Positions 43,302 through 51,922 of a stretch of DNA of 64,000 nt are shown here, in pieces (within the stretch, counting starts at the first letter, position 1; each line of letters starts with the position of its first letter). A program made the translations under genes and the position numbers. A model generated the notes under the pieces. It made no database searches. It saw nothing but the letters and a program-made list of their open reading frames with translations, and was not told the DNA's origin. Origin of the DNA: Mangrovicella endophytica (GTDB taxonomy: Bacteria > Pseudomonadota > Alphaproteobacteria > Rhizobiales > Rhizobiaceae); assembly GCF_002893625.1 (NCBI RefSeq), contig NZ_PKMZ01000007.1, positions 1 through 64,000 of the forward strand, written 5' to 3'.

Positions 43302-44030
43302 ATGAATGGTGGCGAGGGACAGCAGAAGCCTGTTCCGACCGGCGTTCTCGAACGCGGGCTGCATCTGCTCGAGTGTTTCTCGCTCGGGGCGCCACGCCTG
43401 CAGCTTCGTGAGCTCGCGCAGATGAGCGGCCTCGACAAGGCTACGGCCTTGCGGGCGCTCAAGACGCTGGTCGCCTACGGCTTCCTGGAGAAGAGCGCCG
43501 ACGGCTTCTACTGGCCGGGCCCTGCCAATCTGCGGTTGGCCACCATCTTCCGCAGCACGTCCAACATCGTCTCGCGCCTGGAAGGCTCGATCGATCGGAT
43601 CGCTGTCGTCTCAGGGCAGGCGGCAGCGTTTTTCGTGCGCTCCGGCGAGCAGCGCATGTGCCTGATCCGGGATCAGCAACGGCGTGATTTTCGCTATTTC
43701 GTCGAAGTGGGTGCGTCCGTCCCGATGGATGCCGGCGGTGCCGCAGCACATGTCCTGGCCGCCTATACCGACTTCGATCCCGCCAATGCCAAGCAGGTCT
43801 TCGTGCGCGAGCACGGCTACTACACCTCGCGCGGCGAGAAGAATCCTCATCTCGTCTCGACGGCTGTTCCCGTGTTCGAGAGCGACGGCTCCTTCATCGG
43901 CGCCGCAGCCATCACTGCGCTCCGTCACCTCGTGACGGAGGACGACATCACCCGGTTCATCGAGGTCATACAGCAGGAAATCGTCTCGGCTCGCCTGGGC
44001 AGCACGCCTGCGTTGGTGGATGTGAAATAA
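43302..44030 (+). CDS. IclR-family transcriptional regulator
   Basis: A 242-residue regulator: winged helix VLERGLHLLECFSLGAPRLQLRELAQMSGLDKATALRALKTLVAYGFLEK, then an effector domain that begins around GSIDRIAVVSGQAAAFFVRSGEQRMCLIRD and contains VPMDAGGAAAHVLAA. The ATG giving MNGGEGQQK has a GGAGGAGG site; an earlier in-frame codon lacks one. It lies between the catabolic operon (divergent) and the tripartite transporter genes (same strand, 113 bp on) and probably controls both. Confidence 0.9.
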   Translation: MNGGEGQQKPVPTGVLERGLHLLECFSLGAPRLQLRELAQMSGLDKATALRALKTLVAYGFLEKSADGFYWPGPANLRLATIFRSTSNIVSRLEGSIDRIAVVSGQAAAFFVRSGEQRMCLIRDQQRRDFRYFVEVGASVPMDAGGAAAHVLAAYTDFDPANAKQVFVREHGYYTSRGEKNPHLVSTAVPVFESDGSFIGAAAITALRHLVTEDDITRFIEVIQQEIVSARLGSTPALVDVK

Positions 44031-44143
44031 AACTCTGAGAATGCAGGGATGATTGCAAAAAACGTTCTGTCGATCGGGAGAGATAATCTGCATCATAGAT
44101 GCGATTATACGTGAGATAGAGCTAATACAACTGGAGGAATGAA

Positions 44144-45148
44144 ATGAAGGCTTACAATAATCTGAGAAATTCTGGCGTGACGCGTCGCGTGGTCATGGCG
44201 GCTGCGATAGGCGCAGCGCTGCTGCTCGGTGCCGGCACGACGCAGGCGCAGGACAAGAGCATCGTCACTCTGGTCGTCCCGTTCGGCGCCGGCGGCGGTG
44301 TCGACACCGTGATGCGCGCGGTCGCCGATCGCCTGACGCCTGTTCTCGGCAAGACGGTGCTGGTCGAGAACCGCCCGGGCGGATCGACGATCCTGGCCTA
44401 CGACCACGTTGCGCGCTCGCCCGCCGACGGGACGGTGTTCATGATCGGCACGCCGTCCATGTCGACGAACCAGGCCTTCAAGCCGGGCACCGGACCCGGT
44501 GATCCCCGCAAGCTGCTCGCGCCGGTCGCGCCGATCGCCGAGCAGCCCTACATGCTGATTGCCGGCCCGGCGCTGCCGGCCGAGGTGAAGGACGTCGCGA
44601 GCCTGCTGAAGTGGGCGAAGGACAATCCGGATACGCTAGACATGGTCAATTCCGGTCCGCTGACGGCGCCGCGCCTCGCGGCGGAGCTCCTGGCGTTCAG
44701 GACCGAGACGCCGATCGTGACGATCTCCTACCAGTCGGGCACGGCCGGCGTGCTGGACGTTGCGGGCGGCCGTGTCCATGCCGGCTTCACCCAGATCATC
44801 GAGGCAATGCCGCAAGTCACCGCGGGCAATCTGCGCCCGCTGGCGGTCAGCTCCCTCAAGCGCTCGCCGGTGTTCCCGGATCTGCCGACTGTCTCGGAGA
44901 CTGTGCCGGACTTCGACGTCACGAGCTGGAACGGCATGTTTGCGCCGGCTGAGACGCCGAAGGCGGTCATCGACGAGATGAACGCGGCGGTGAACAAGGT
45001 CCTGCAGGACGAGAGCCTGAAGGAGATGTTCCGCTCGCAAGGAACTGTGTTCGTCGGCGGCAGCCCCGAGGATCTCGGCAACAAGCTCGATTCCGAGATC
45101 AAGCGCTGGGAAGACCTTCAATCCAAGGTCAAGCTCGAGATCGACTGA
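44144..45148 (+). CDS. tctC: Tripartite tricarboxylate transporter substrate-binding protein (TctC/Bug family)
   Basis: A 334-residue extracytoplasmic receptor with a Tat-like or Sec signal peptide (GVTRRVVMAAAIGAALLLGAGTTQA) and Bug-family marks: VTLVVPFGAGGGVDTVMRAVADRLTPVLGKTVLVENRPGG, then ILAYDHVARSPADGTVFMIGT. An excellent GGAGG site precedes the ATG. Bug receptors bind carboxylates such as citrate, aspartate or aromatic acids in a deep pocket. With TctB and TctA downstream it forms a TTT importer. A polycarboxylate substrate would suit the succinyl-adduct hypothesis for the adjacent operon. Confidence 0.92.
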   Translation: MKAYNNLRNSGVTRRVVMAAAIGAALLLGAGTTQAQDKSIVTLVVPFGAGGGVDTVMRAVADRLTPVLGKTVLVENRPGGSTILAYDHVARSPADGTVFMIGTPSMSTNQAFKPGTGPGDPRKLLAPVAPIAEQPYMLIAGPALPAEVKDVASLLKWAKDNPDTLDMVNSGPLTAPRLAAELLAFRTETPIVTISYQSGTAGVLDVAGGRVHAGFTQIIEAMPQVTAGNLRPLAVSSLKRSPVFPDLPTVSETVPDFDVTSWNGMFAPAETPKAVIDEMNAAVNKVLQDESLKEMFRSQGTVFVGGSPEDLGNKLDSEIKRWEDLQSKVKLEID

Positions 45149-45234
45149 GCCCTACCGTCCATCAGCGCGCCCGCCGTGCCGGCAGGTCCGGCCGGCGCGC
45201 GACACGGCGCCATCATGTTGATGGAGACACCGAT

Positions 45235-45684
45235 ATGCATACGAAAGACTACCGCGACATCATCGGCGGCGGGATCATCATCCTTTTGGGGCTGTTCATC
45301 GCGGCCTATGCCCTGAACACGCTGGCCATCGGCACGCCGCGGCGCATGGGCCCCGGCTTCTTCCCCATCGGCATCGGCGTGCTTCTGGTCTGCTTCGGCA
45401 TCGGCATCGCCGTGCCCGCTTTCTTCCGCGAGGGAACGATGGAGCAGATCGAATGGCGGCCGCTGTTTGCCATATCCGCCTCGCTTCTCGCCTTCGGCCT
45501 GTGCGTCACACCCTTCGGTCTCGTTCCCGCGATCGCGGCGCTGGTCGCCGTCTCGGCGCTGGCGGACTCGAAGCTGACGATCCCTGCCGTTCTCGGGCTC
45601 ATCGCGAGCCTGTCGCTCATCTGCTACGTCATCTTCGACCTCGGTCTCGGTCTGACGCTGCCGATGCTGCGCTGGCCCTTCTGA
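45235..45684 (+). CDS. tctB: Tripartite tricarboxylate transporter small membrane subunit (TctB)
   Basis: A 149-residue membrane protein with four predicted helices. The opening DIIGGGIIILLGLFIAAYALNTLAIGTPRRMGPGFFPIGIGVLL has the GT--RMGPGFFP motif diagnostic of TctB. It lies 86 bp after the receptor and 10 bp before tctA. Confidence 0.92.
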   Translation: MHTKDYRDIIGGGIIILLGLFIAAYALNTLAIGTPRRMGPGFFPIGIGVLLVCFGIGIAVPAFFREGTMEQIEWRPLFAISASLLAFGLCVTPFGLVPAIAALVAVSALADSKLTIPAVLGLIASLSLICYVIFDLGLGLTLPMLRWPF

Positions 45685-45694
45685 GGAACAAGCC

Positions 45695-47209
45695 GTGGAC
45701 ATCCTTTCCAATATCGGCCTCGGCCTCGCCACGGCGCTGGCGCCCGTCAACCTCACCTACTGCCTGCTCGGCGTCGTGCTCGGAACGGTGGTCGGCATGC
45801 TGCCGGGCCTCGGCGCCCTCGCGGCGATCTCGATGCTCCTGCCGATCACCTTCCATGTGGAGCCGACCACCGCTCTGATCATGCTGGCCGGCATCTGGTA
45901 CGGCACCGCCTATGGCGGCAGCATCGCCTCCATCCTCCTGAACCTGCCGGGGTCGACATCCAGCGCGGTGGCCTGTCTCGATGGCTATCCGATGGCGCAG
46001 CAGGGGCGGGCGGGCGTAGCCCTCTTGATGACCACGGTCGCCTCTTTCATCGGCGCCTCAATGGGCATCGTTCTCCTGATGCTGTTCGCGCCGCTGATCG
46101 CGCAGATCGGCCTAGGCTTCGGCTCGACCGAATATTTCGCTCTGATGTTGCTCGGGCTGGTGGCTGCGACCAGCGTTTCCGACGGTTCGGCGCTGAAAGG
46201 TCTTGCCATGGTGACGTTCGGTATCGCCGCCGGCCTCGTCGGCATGGACGTCTACACCGGCGCCGACCGCTACACCTTCAATGTTCCGGAGATGGCGGAT
46301 GGTGTCAGCCTTGTGGGACTGGCCATGGGTCTGTTCGGCGTAGCCGAGATCATCGCAAGCGTGCGCCAGACCACTATTGCCGAGATCGATAGGGAAAGCT
46401 GGTCGCTGCGCAAGATGATCCCGACACGGGACGACTGGCGCCGCTCCTGGCTGCCGATCCTGCGCGGCTCGTCGATCGGCTCCTTCATCGGGACGCTGCC
46501 GGGCACCGGCCCTGCCATTGCGTCCTTCCTCGCCTATGCCGTGGAAAAGCGCGTCGCCAAGGATCCGAGCCGGTTCGGCAAGGGCGCGATCGAGGGCGTC
46601 GTATCGCCCGAGGCCTCCAACAACGCTGCCGACCAGACGGCCTTCATCCCGACCCTGTCGCTCGGCATCCCGGGCAGCGCGACGATGGCGCTGATCCTGG
46701 CCGCGCTGCTGCTGCACGGCATCACGCCGGGTCCGCAGCTGATGACGCAGGAGCCCGAACTGTTCTGGGGCCTGGTGATGAGCTTCTGGGTCGGCAACAT
46801 CCTGCTGGTGATCCTGAACGCGCCGATGGTCGGCGTGTGGATCCGCATCCTCTTGATCCCCTACCGCTTCCTGTACCCGTCGATCCTCGTGTTCATCTGC
46901 ATCGGCGTCTACACCGTCAGCTACAATGTCTTCGAGGTCTGGCTGGTGATCATCTTCGGCGTCGTCGGCTATCTCCTGCGCATCCTCAACTTCCCGATCG
47001 CGCCGGTCCTGCTCGGCTTCGTCCTCGGGCCGCTGATGGAGGAGCATTTCCGCCGCGCCATGCTGATCTCGCGCGGCGATCTGATGACCTTCGTCGAGCG
47101 CCCGATCAGCGGCACGGTTCTTCTGATCACGGCGCTGCTCCTGGTCTCGACCGCCGCCTCGGCCCTGCTGCGCCACCGCCGCCAGCGCCTCGTACCTGCG
47201 CCGGAGTAA
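45695..47209 (+). CDS. tctA: Tripartite tricarboxylate transporter large membrane subunit (TctA)
   Basis: A 504-residue permease with about twelve helices, starting at a GTG ten bases after tctB. The family signature GMLPGLGALAAISMLLPITF and the second-repeat equivalent GSFIGTLPGTGPAIASFLAYAVEK are both present, as are WYGTAYGGSIASILLNLPGS and the SNNAADQTAFIPTLSLGIPGSATMALIL segment. It carries the transport channel of the TTT system. Confidence 0.94.
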   Translation: MDILSNIGLGLATALAPVNLTYCLLGVVLGTVVGMLPGLGALAAISMLLPITFHVEPTTALIMLAGIWYGTAYGGSIASILLNLPGSTSSAVACLDGYPMAQQGRAGVALLMTTVASFIGASMGIVLLMLFAPLIAQIGLGFGSTEYFALMLLGLVAATSVSDGSALKGLAMVTFGIAAGLVGMDVYTGADRYTFNVPEMADGVSLVGLAMGLFGVAEIIASVRQTTIAEIDRESWSLRKMIPTRDDWRRSWLPILRGSSIGSFIGTLPGTGPAIASFLAYAVEKRVAKDPSRFGKGAIEGVVSPEASNNAADQTAFIPTLSLGIPGSATMALILAALLLHGITPGPQLMTQEPELFWGLVMSFWVGNILLVILNAPMVGVWIRILLIPYRFLYPSILVFICIGVYTVSYNVFEVWLVIIFGVVGYLLRILNFPIAPVLLGFVLGPLMEEHFRRAMLISRGDLMTFVERPISGTVLLITALLLVSTAASALLRHRRQRLVPAPE

Positions 47210-47546
47210 GGCTGGTCTTTTTGGGTGGCGCCGGCGTTACGCCGGCTCCACCCAGGATGACGGGAACACCGTTTCCGTCGCATGTTCGGGCGCCGACTCG
47301 GAACTGAGAGGCGGTCGGCCGGCTGTCTTCCGGAACGCGCTCTCGCCAGAGAAACGCATCCCAGCGATGCGGCATGCTGCGCCGCCGGCAGGTCTCTGCT
47401 GTGCACGCGCTACCCCGCTGGGAAATCACCGGCCAGGTCGTGACTATCCTGCCTGAAATGGTACACCACGCCCTGTTCGTCGGCCGACCTGCGCCGTCAC
47501 GAACCTTGCGTGACATGAACGATTTCGGTTTCGGGAGGGGCGGAAC
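47210..47546. other. Intergenic region between tctA and the SIS gene
   Basis: This 337-bp gap contains no convincing gene. It holds a long hairpin just after tctA (47223-47253) and, at its right end, a GGGAGGGG ribosome-binding site for the SIS gene. A promoter for the SIS-sorC transcript is expected here, but I cannot pick one with confidence. Confidence 0.5.
47223..47253. repeat. Long perfect-arm hairpin after tctA
   Basis: The arms are GGGTGG-c-GCCGGCGT and ACGCCGGC-t-CCACCC, around a single central T: 14 of 15 pairs match. A T-run lies before, not after, the stem on the plus strand, so it is not a standard intrinsic terminator. It may act as a transcript-end stabiliser or be a member of a dispersed intergenic repeat. 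Confidence 0.6.
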
Positions 47547-48098
47547 ATGGAAGCTCTGAAAGGCAACGTCCTGGCGGATCTCAAAAGGGTCCTCGACGGG
47601 ATCGATCCGGCCGATGTCGACGGCGCTGTCGAGGTGATCGCCTCGGCGCGCCGTATCGCGCTTTATGGCGTCGGGCGTGAGGGGCTGCAGATCAAGGGCT
47701 TTGCCATGCGGCTCTTCCATCTCGGTCTTGATGCCCATGTCGTCGGCGACATGACGACGCCGCCTCTCGGCGCGGGCGATCTTCTGATCGTGTCCGCAGG
47801 CCCGGGTGACTTTTCCACCGTCCGTGCGCTGATGGAGACGGCGCAGGCAGCCGGCGCCAGGACGCTGTGCGTGACGGCTGAACCGAATGGCGACTGCCCG
47901 CAGCGCGCGACGAGCGTGCTCACCGTTCCTGCGCAGACCATGGCGAACGACCGCTCGGCGCCCAGCTCGGTCCTGCCCATGGGTTCGCTCTACGAGGGAG
48001 CGCTGTTCATCCTATTCGAGATCCTGATCCTCAAACTCGTCAAACATCTGGGGAGCGACGCCGCCGCGATGCGCGCGCGCCATACGAATCTGGAATAG
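47547..48098 (+). CDS. SIS-domain protein, 6-phospho-3-hexuloisomerase-like
   Basis: A 183-residue sugar isomerase (SIS) protein with IALYGVGREGLQIKGFAMRLFHLGLDAHVVGDMTTPPLGAGDLLIVSAGPGDFSTV, close in layout to archaeal/bacterial 6-phospho-3-hexuloisomerase, and a C-terminal PMGSLYEGALFILFE helix. GVGREG replaces the usual GAGRSG loop, and no hexulose-phosphate synthase partner is nearby, so ribulose-monophosphate metabolism is unlikely. It lies upstream of a SorC regulator and beside kinase and epimerase genes for a ketose, so it may isomerise the sugar phosphate of that pathway or act as a sensor. Confidence 0.82.
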   Translation: MEALKGNVLADLKRVLDGIDPADVDGAVEVIASARRIALYGVGREGLQIKGFAMRLFHLGLDAHVVGDMTTPPLGAGDLLIVSAGPGDFSTVRALMETAQAAGARTLCVTAEPNGDCPQRATSVLTVPAQTMANDRSAPSSVLPMGSLYEGALFILFEILILKLVKHLGSDAAAMRARHTNLE

Positions 48099-48099
48099 T

Positions 48100-48118
48100 C
48101 TGCACGTAGAGAGTGCAG
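48100..48118. promoter_or_regulatory. Inverted repeat before the SorC regulator gene
   Basis: CTGCAC-N7-GTGCAG is a perfect six-base inverted repeat lying between the SIS stop and the regulator start (18 bp before the GTG). It could be a SorC operator for autoregulation or a small mRNA hairpin. Confidence 0.4.
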
Positions 48119-48135
48119 CATCAGAGGCGCGGCGC

Positions 48136-49095
48136 GTGGTCGAACCCACCTTCGAGGAGATCGAGAGCGATCAGGTGCAGGCGCGCGCCGCATGGCTCTA
48201 CTTCATCGGCGGCATGACGCAGAAGGACGTGGCCGAGGAACTCGGCATCACACGACTGCGCGTCAACAAGATCATCGCGCAGGTGCGCGCCGAGGGGCTG
48301 GTGCGGATCGAACTGCGCCTGGCGCTCGGGAGCTCGGCCGAACTGGAGCAGCGGCTGAAGCAGCGCTTCGGCCTTGCCGGCGCCGTGGTGGTGCCGGCGC
48401 TGTCGGACCCGCTGGCGCAGCAGCGCACCATCGGCGAAGCCGCGGGCGAGCTGATCAACGGCATGATCGGCGGGCGCGACATCGGCATCGGCATCGGCTG
48501 GGGCCGCACGCTGTCCTTCGCGACGCGGCGCCTGACGGCGCGGACCAGCCCCCGCTCCTGGGTTGTGGGCCTGATGGGGGGCGTGACGCGGGCCTCCGAC
48601 ACCAACACCTTCGAGGTCGCGACGGCGATCGCCCGCTCGCTCGGCGTCGAGTGCCACTATCTCACGGCGCCGATCTACTGCTCCAGCATCGAGAGCCGCG
48701 AGGCGCTGCTCCACAATGACGAGATCGCCGACGTGCTCGCCCGCACGGAGATCGCCGACGTTGCCCTGATCTCCTGCGGCGACCTGTCGGAGCGCTCGCC
48801 GGTGACGGCGCTGCGGGTGGTCAAGGACCATTTCGACGACATCAGCCGGCTCGGCGCGGTGGGCGAAGTGCTCGGCTGCTTCCTGCGGGCGGACGGCACG
48901 CCGGTTCCGCACTTCCTGAACGAGGCGATCATGGCGATGCCGCTGGAGGCGCTGCGGCTGAAACCGGTCTCGGTGCTGGCATCCGGCGGAATCCACAAGG
49001 CCGCCGCCATGCATGCCGTCCTGAAAGGACGCTACGTCAACCGCCTCGTCACCGACGAGACGGTCGCTCGTATCCTTCTTGAGCGGCCGGCCTGA
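48136..49095 (+). CDS. SorC/DeoR-type sugar-binding transcriptional regulator
   Basis: A 319-residue SorC-family protein. The N-terminal helix-turn-helix (AAWLYFIGGMTQKDVAEELGITRLRVNKIIAQVRAEGLVRIEL) is followed by a sugar-phosphate-isomerase-like effector domain (GAAGELINGMIGGRDIGIGIGWGRTLSF, ALISCGDLS, ASGGIHKAAAMHAVLKGRYVNRLVTDE). It starts with GTG. Members respond to phosphorylated sugars. It converges on the kinase gene and shares a transcript with the SIS gene, so it most likely controls the ketose operon reading from 55.5 to 49.1 kb. Confidence 0.9.
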   Translation: MVEPTFEEIESDQVQARAAWLYFIGGMTQKDVAEELGITRLRVNKIIAQVRAEGLVRIELRLALGSSAELEQRLKQRFGLAGAVVVPALSDPLAQQRTIGEAAGELINGMIGGRDIGIGIGWGRTLSFATRRLTARTSPRSWVVGLMGGVTRASDTNTFEVATAIARSLGVECHYLTAPIYCSSIESREALLHNDEIADVLARTEIADVALISCGDLSERSPVTALRVVKDHFDDISRLGAVGEVLGCFLRADGTPVPHFLNEAIMAMPLEALRLKPVSVLASGGIHKAAAMHAVLKGRYVNRLVTDETVARILLERPA

Positions 49096-49128
49096 CGGCC
49101 GCGTGCCGTCACCGCCATTCCGCCCGGA

Positions 49129-50916
49129 TCAGCGCCCGGCGCCTGCGCTGCCGACGGCGCTTTCCAGCGCCTCCTTCATCGCGCGCAGCGTCAGGAAGGT
49201 GGAGGCCGCGCCCGGATCGATATGGCCGATGGAACGCTCGCCGAGCTTGGCGGAGCGGCCGCGCTTGGCCGCGATACCCGCCGTCGCGTTCATGCCGGCT
49301 TCGGCGCCCTGCACGGCGGCGGTCATGACGTCGAGCGTGGAGGCGCCGCCCGACGCGGCTTCCTGCGCACGGTCGGCGGCGGGGACCCAGGCATCCACCA
49401 TCGTCTTGTCGCCCGGCTCCGAGCGGCCGCGGTCACGGATGCCGCGTGACGCCGCGCCGACCCAGGCCGCCAGAGCGCCGGCGTCAAGGTTCAGGCGGTC
49501 GCTCACCGCCGTTCCCGCCCGCAGGAAGGCGGTTGCGTAAAGGGGACCCGATGAAGCGCCGACCGCGTCGAGAAAGGCCTTGGCCATCCGCTTGCAGGTG
49601 GATTCGATGGTCTCGTCGGCCGTCGCCTCGTCCAGAGCCTTCGAAACCGCCGTCCAGCCGATCTCCATGGTGATGCCGTGATCGCCGTCTCCGATGACAC
49701 CATCGAGTTCGCTCAGCCAGTCCTTGTTGGCGATGATGGTGCGGCCGACGGACTGCATCATCTGGCGGAAGATCGCCGGCGTCACGTCGCCCCCGGTCTC
49801 GAGCCGGCGGCTGGACGACGGGGCGTCCTGTCCGCCAGGTGCCGCGGCCGCGCCCGCAAAGGACGCCTGAGCGCTGCCGGTCACGCTGCCCGCTGCCGTC
49901 GCGCCGACCTTCAGCGCTGGGGTCAGGCACGGATGGTCGAGCAGCGACGTCAGCTCATCATCGAGCTTCAGGAGGGTGACGGATGCGCCTGCCATTTCCA
50001 GCGAGGTCGCATATTCGCCGACAAAGGAGCGGTGGATCGTGATGCCGCGTTCGTCGAGGATCCGTTTGGTGGTGCGGTGGAGGAGGTAGAGTTCCATCAG
50101 CGCCGTGGAGCCGAGTCCGTTCACCAGCACCGCCACCTGCGATCCGCGGGGAAGATCGAGATCGGCGAGGACCGCCTCGACAAGCGCGGTGGCCACCTGG
50201 TCGGCGGTCTCCAGCGGCCCGCGGCGGATGCCGGGCTCGCCATGGATGCCCATGCCGATCTCCATCTCGTCTTCGCCGATCTCGAAATTGTAGCGCCGCG
50301 TCTGCGGCAGCGAGCAAGCCGAGAGGGCAACGCCCATGGTGCGAGTGTTGTCGTTGGCCCTGCCGGCAAGGCGCAGAACCTCGTCGAGACCGAGCATGCG
50401 GTCGGCAGCCGCGCCGGCGACCTTGAAGACGAAGAAGTCGCCGGCGATGCCGCGGCGCTCCCGCCAACGATCCCTGGGGGCCGAAGCGACGTCGTCGGTG
50501 ACGGCAAGGGAGCGCGCCTGACCGCCGGCAGCGTTCAGCTCCTCCATCGCCATGTCGAAGTTCATCACGTCGCCGGAATAGTTCCCGTAGAGGAACAGGA
50601 TGCCGGCGCCACCATCGGCGGCCCGCGCCGCATCGAGGATCTGCTCGGGCGACGGCGAGGCGAACACGTTGCCGACGGCGCTGGCATCGGCAAGCCCGCG
50701 GCCCACATAGCCGGCGAAGGCCGGCTCATGGCCCGAGCCGCCGCCGACGACGATGCCGACCTTGCCAGGGCGCGGCCCGTCCACGGCAACGATCGCCCGG
50801 CCGGTATTGCCGGCCACGCGCAGGAGATCCGGATGGGCGCCGACCATGCCCTCGATCATCTCCGGGATGATCATCTCCGGGGCGTTCATCAGCTTCTTGG
50901 TGCGCGGGGTGGACAT
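49129..50916 (-). CDS. Dihydroxyacetone kinase-type fusion protein (DhaK-DhaL)
   Basis: A 595-residue ATP-dependent ketose kinase fusing a DhaK substrate domain (GIVVGGGSGHEPAFAGYVGRG, covalent-binding His in EIGMGIHGEPG, His226 counted from the upstream GTG) to a DhaL nucleotide domain (GVIGDGDHGITME, about 408-420; KTMVDAWVPAADR). A 40-residue Ala/Ser-rich linker joins them. I use the ATG after the GTG for ribosome-site spacing. Single-chain kinases of this type phosphorylate dihydroxyacetone or, in tetritol pathways, erythrulose. The EryC-like epimerase and sugar ABC transporter on the same strand favour a tetrulose or other short ketose. Confidence 0.9.
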   Translation of the reverse strand: MSTPRTKKLMNAPEMIIPEMIEGMVGAHPDLLRVAGNTGRAIVAVDGPRPGKVGIVVGGGSGHEPAFAGYVGRGLADASAVGNVFASPSPEQILDAARAADGGAGILFLYGNYSGDVMNFDMAMEELNAAGGQARSLAVTDDVASAPRDRWRERRGIAGDFFVFKVAGAAADRMLGLDEVLRLAGRANDNTRTMGVALSACSLPQTRRYNFEIGEDEMEIGMGIHGEPGIRRGPLETADQVATALVEAVLADLDLPRGSQVAVLVNGLGSTALMELYLLHRTTKRILDERGITIHRSFVGEYATSLEMAGASVTLLKLDDELTSLLDHPCLTPALKVGATAAGSVTGSAQASFAGAAAAPGGQDAPSSSRRLETGGDVTPAIFRQMMQSVGRTIIANKDWLSELDGVIGDGDHGITMEIGWTAVSKALDEATADETIESTCKRMAKAFLDAVGASSGPLYATAFLRAGTAVSDRLNLDAGALAAWVGAASRGIRDRGRSEPGDKTMVDAWVPAADRAQEAASGGASTLDVMTAAVQGAEAGMNATAGIAAKRGRSAKLGERSIGHIDPGAASTFLTLRAMKEALESAVGSAGAGR

Positions 50917-51014
50917 CACGGGCTCCGGCAGGTCGTGGGGATAGGCAAGCGGACGGGGAGGGCTGCGAGCCCTCCACCGGTCCGCCGAGGGTGAACGCTC
51001 CGCTGGTCGGCGCG

Positions 51015-51896
51015 TCAGGCGGCCCGAAGCAGGGCGAGTGCCGCCTTCATGTCGCTGAGAACATGCTCGTCGGTTTCCTCGAAGGGATAGATGATCTCGA
51101 GGAAGTAGGTCTGGTCGGTGAGCTTGTGGCGGTTCCAGAAGTCCTTCAGCCGCTGCGGTGTGACGATGCCCTCGCGGGTGAAGTTCCAGTGCCGGTCGAG
51201 CAGCCCGTCCGTCTGCTGGATGTGGAAGGCCGCGATGTAGTCGCCGACCGTTTCCATCCAGAGGTCCATGTCGGCATCCTTGCCGAACAGCGGCGTGAAG
51301 AGGACATGGCCCCAGTCCACCATCAGGCGCACCGGCACGTCCGTGGCGCCGTCGAGATCCTTCATCAGACGCAGCGCGTCCTGGGCCGAGGAGGGGAACT
51401 CCGTTGCCAGCGGGACCGGCTCAACGACGAGGGATGTAAGGCCCTGGCGTTTGGCGTGGCGGGACAGGTCGATCCAGGCTTCGACGGCCTCGTTGTAGAT
51501 CGTCTCGCGCCGCGCCGGATCCTTGGCATCCGCGGCCGAATAGGAGCCGAAGGGCATGCCGGCGCAGGGCACCTCCATCGCCGCCGTCATGTCGATGGCG
51601 CGGCGCAGGTGCTCCTTGCCAAGCGCCCGCAGCTCCGGCATCGGCGCCAGGAAATGGCTGTAGGTGTAGGAGGCAAGGCCGCCGAAGGAGCCCTCCACCG
51701 CGACGCCTGCCTTTCGGAACCCCTCGGCATAGTCGCGTGCGATGGCGTCGCGCTGCGCCTCGGGCCACCATGGGTCCACAAGGTCCCAGGTGAACTGCAC
51801 CTTGTCGATGCCGAGTTCACCGGCAACGATCTCGGCCATGGCGTCGCCGCCGAGCCAGCGCTTGATGCCGAAGGACAGGTTCAGGCCGAGCTTCAT
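51015..51896 (-). CDS. Sugar phosphate isomerase/epimerase, EryC-like (TIM barrel)
   Basis: A 293-residue xylose-isomerase-like TIM barrel. The opening MKLGLNLSFGIKRWLGGDAM and KVQFTWDLVDPWWPE strongly recall EryC, the D-erythrulose-1-phosphate 3-epimerase of rhizobial and Brucella erythritol catabolism. Metal-site residues are expected in VVEPVPLATEFP (Glu), RLMVDWGHVLF (Asp and His) and the AAFHIQQTDG and YFLEIIYP strands. It is placed 98 bp before the DhaKL kinase and 26 bp after the ABC permease. Other ery genes (eryA, eryB) are absent, so the substrate may be a different tetrulose or ketose phosphate. Confidence 0.85.
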   Translation of the reverse strand: MKLGLNLSFGIKRWLGGDAMAEIVAGELGIDKVQFTWDLVDPWWPEAQRDAIARDYAEGFRKAGVAVEGSFGGLASYTYSHFLAPMPELRALGKEHLRRAIDMTAAMEVPCAGMPFGSYSAADAKDPARRETIYNEAVEAWIDLSRHAKRQGLTSLVVEPVPLATEFPSSAQDALRLMKDLDGATDVPVRLMVDWGHVLFTPLFGKDADMDLWMETVGDYIAAFHIQQTDGLLDRHWNFTREGIVTPQRLKDFWNRHKLTDQTYFLEIIYPFEETDEHVLSDMKAALALLRAA

Positions 51897-51922
51897 GGTC
51901 TTTCCTCCCGGAATTAGGCGCC

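Noticed and set aside
44084-44106. Small inverted repeat GCATC-ATA-GATGC before tctC
   Set aside because: Five-base arms in AT-rich sequence are expected by chance; position alone does not support an operator.
47547-48098. Ribulose monophosphate pathway isomerase (hxlB)
   Set aside because: No hexulose-phosphate synthase gene lies nearby and the loop motif differs.
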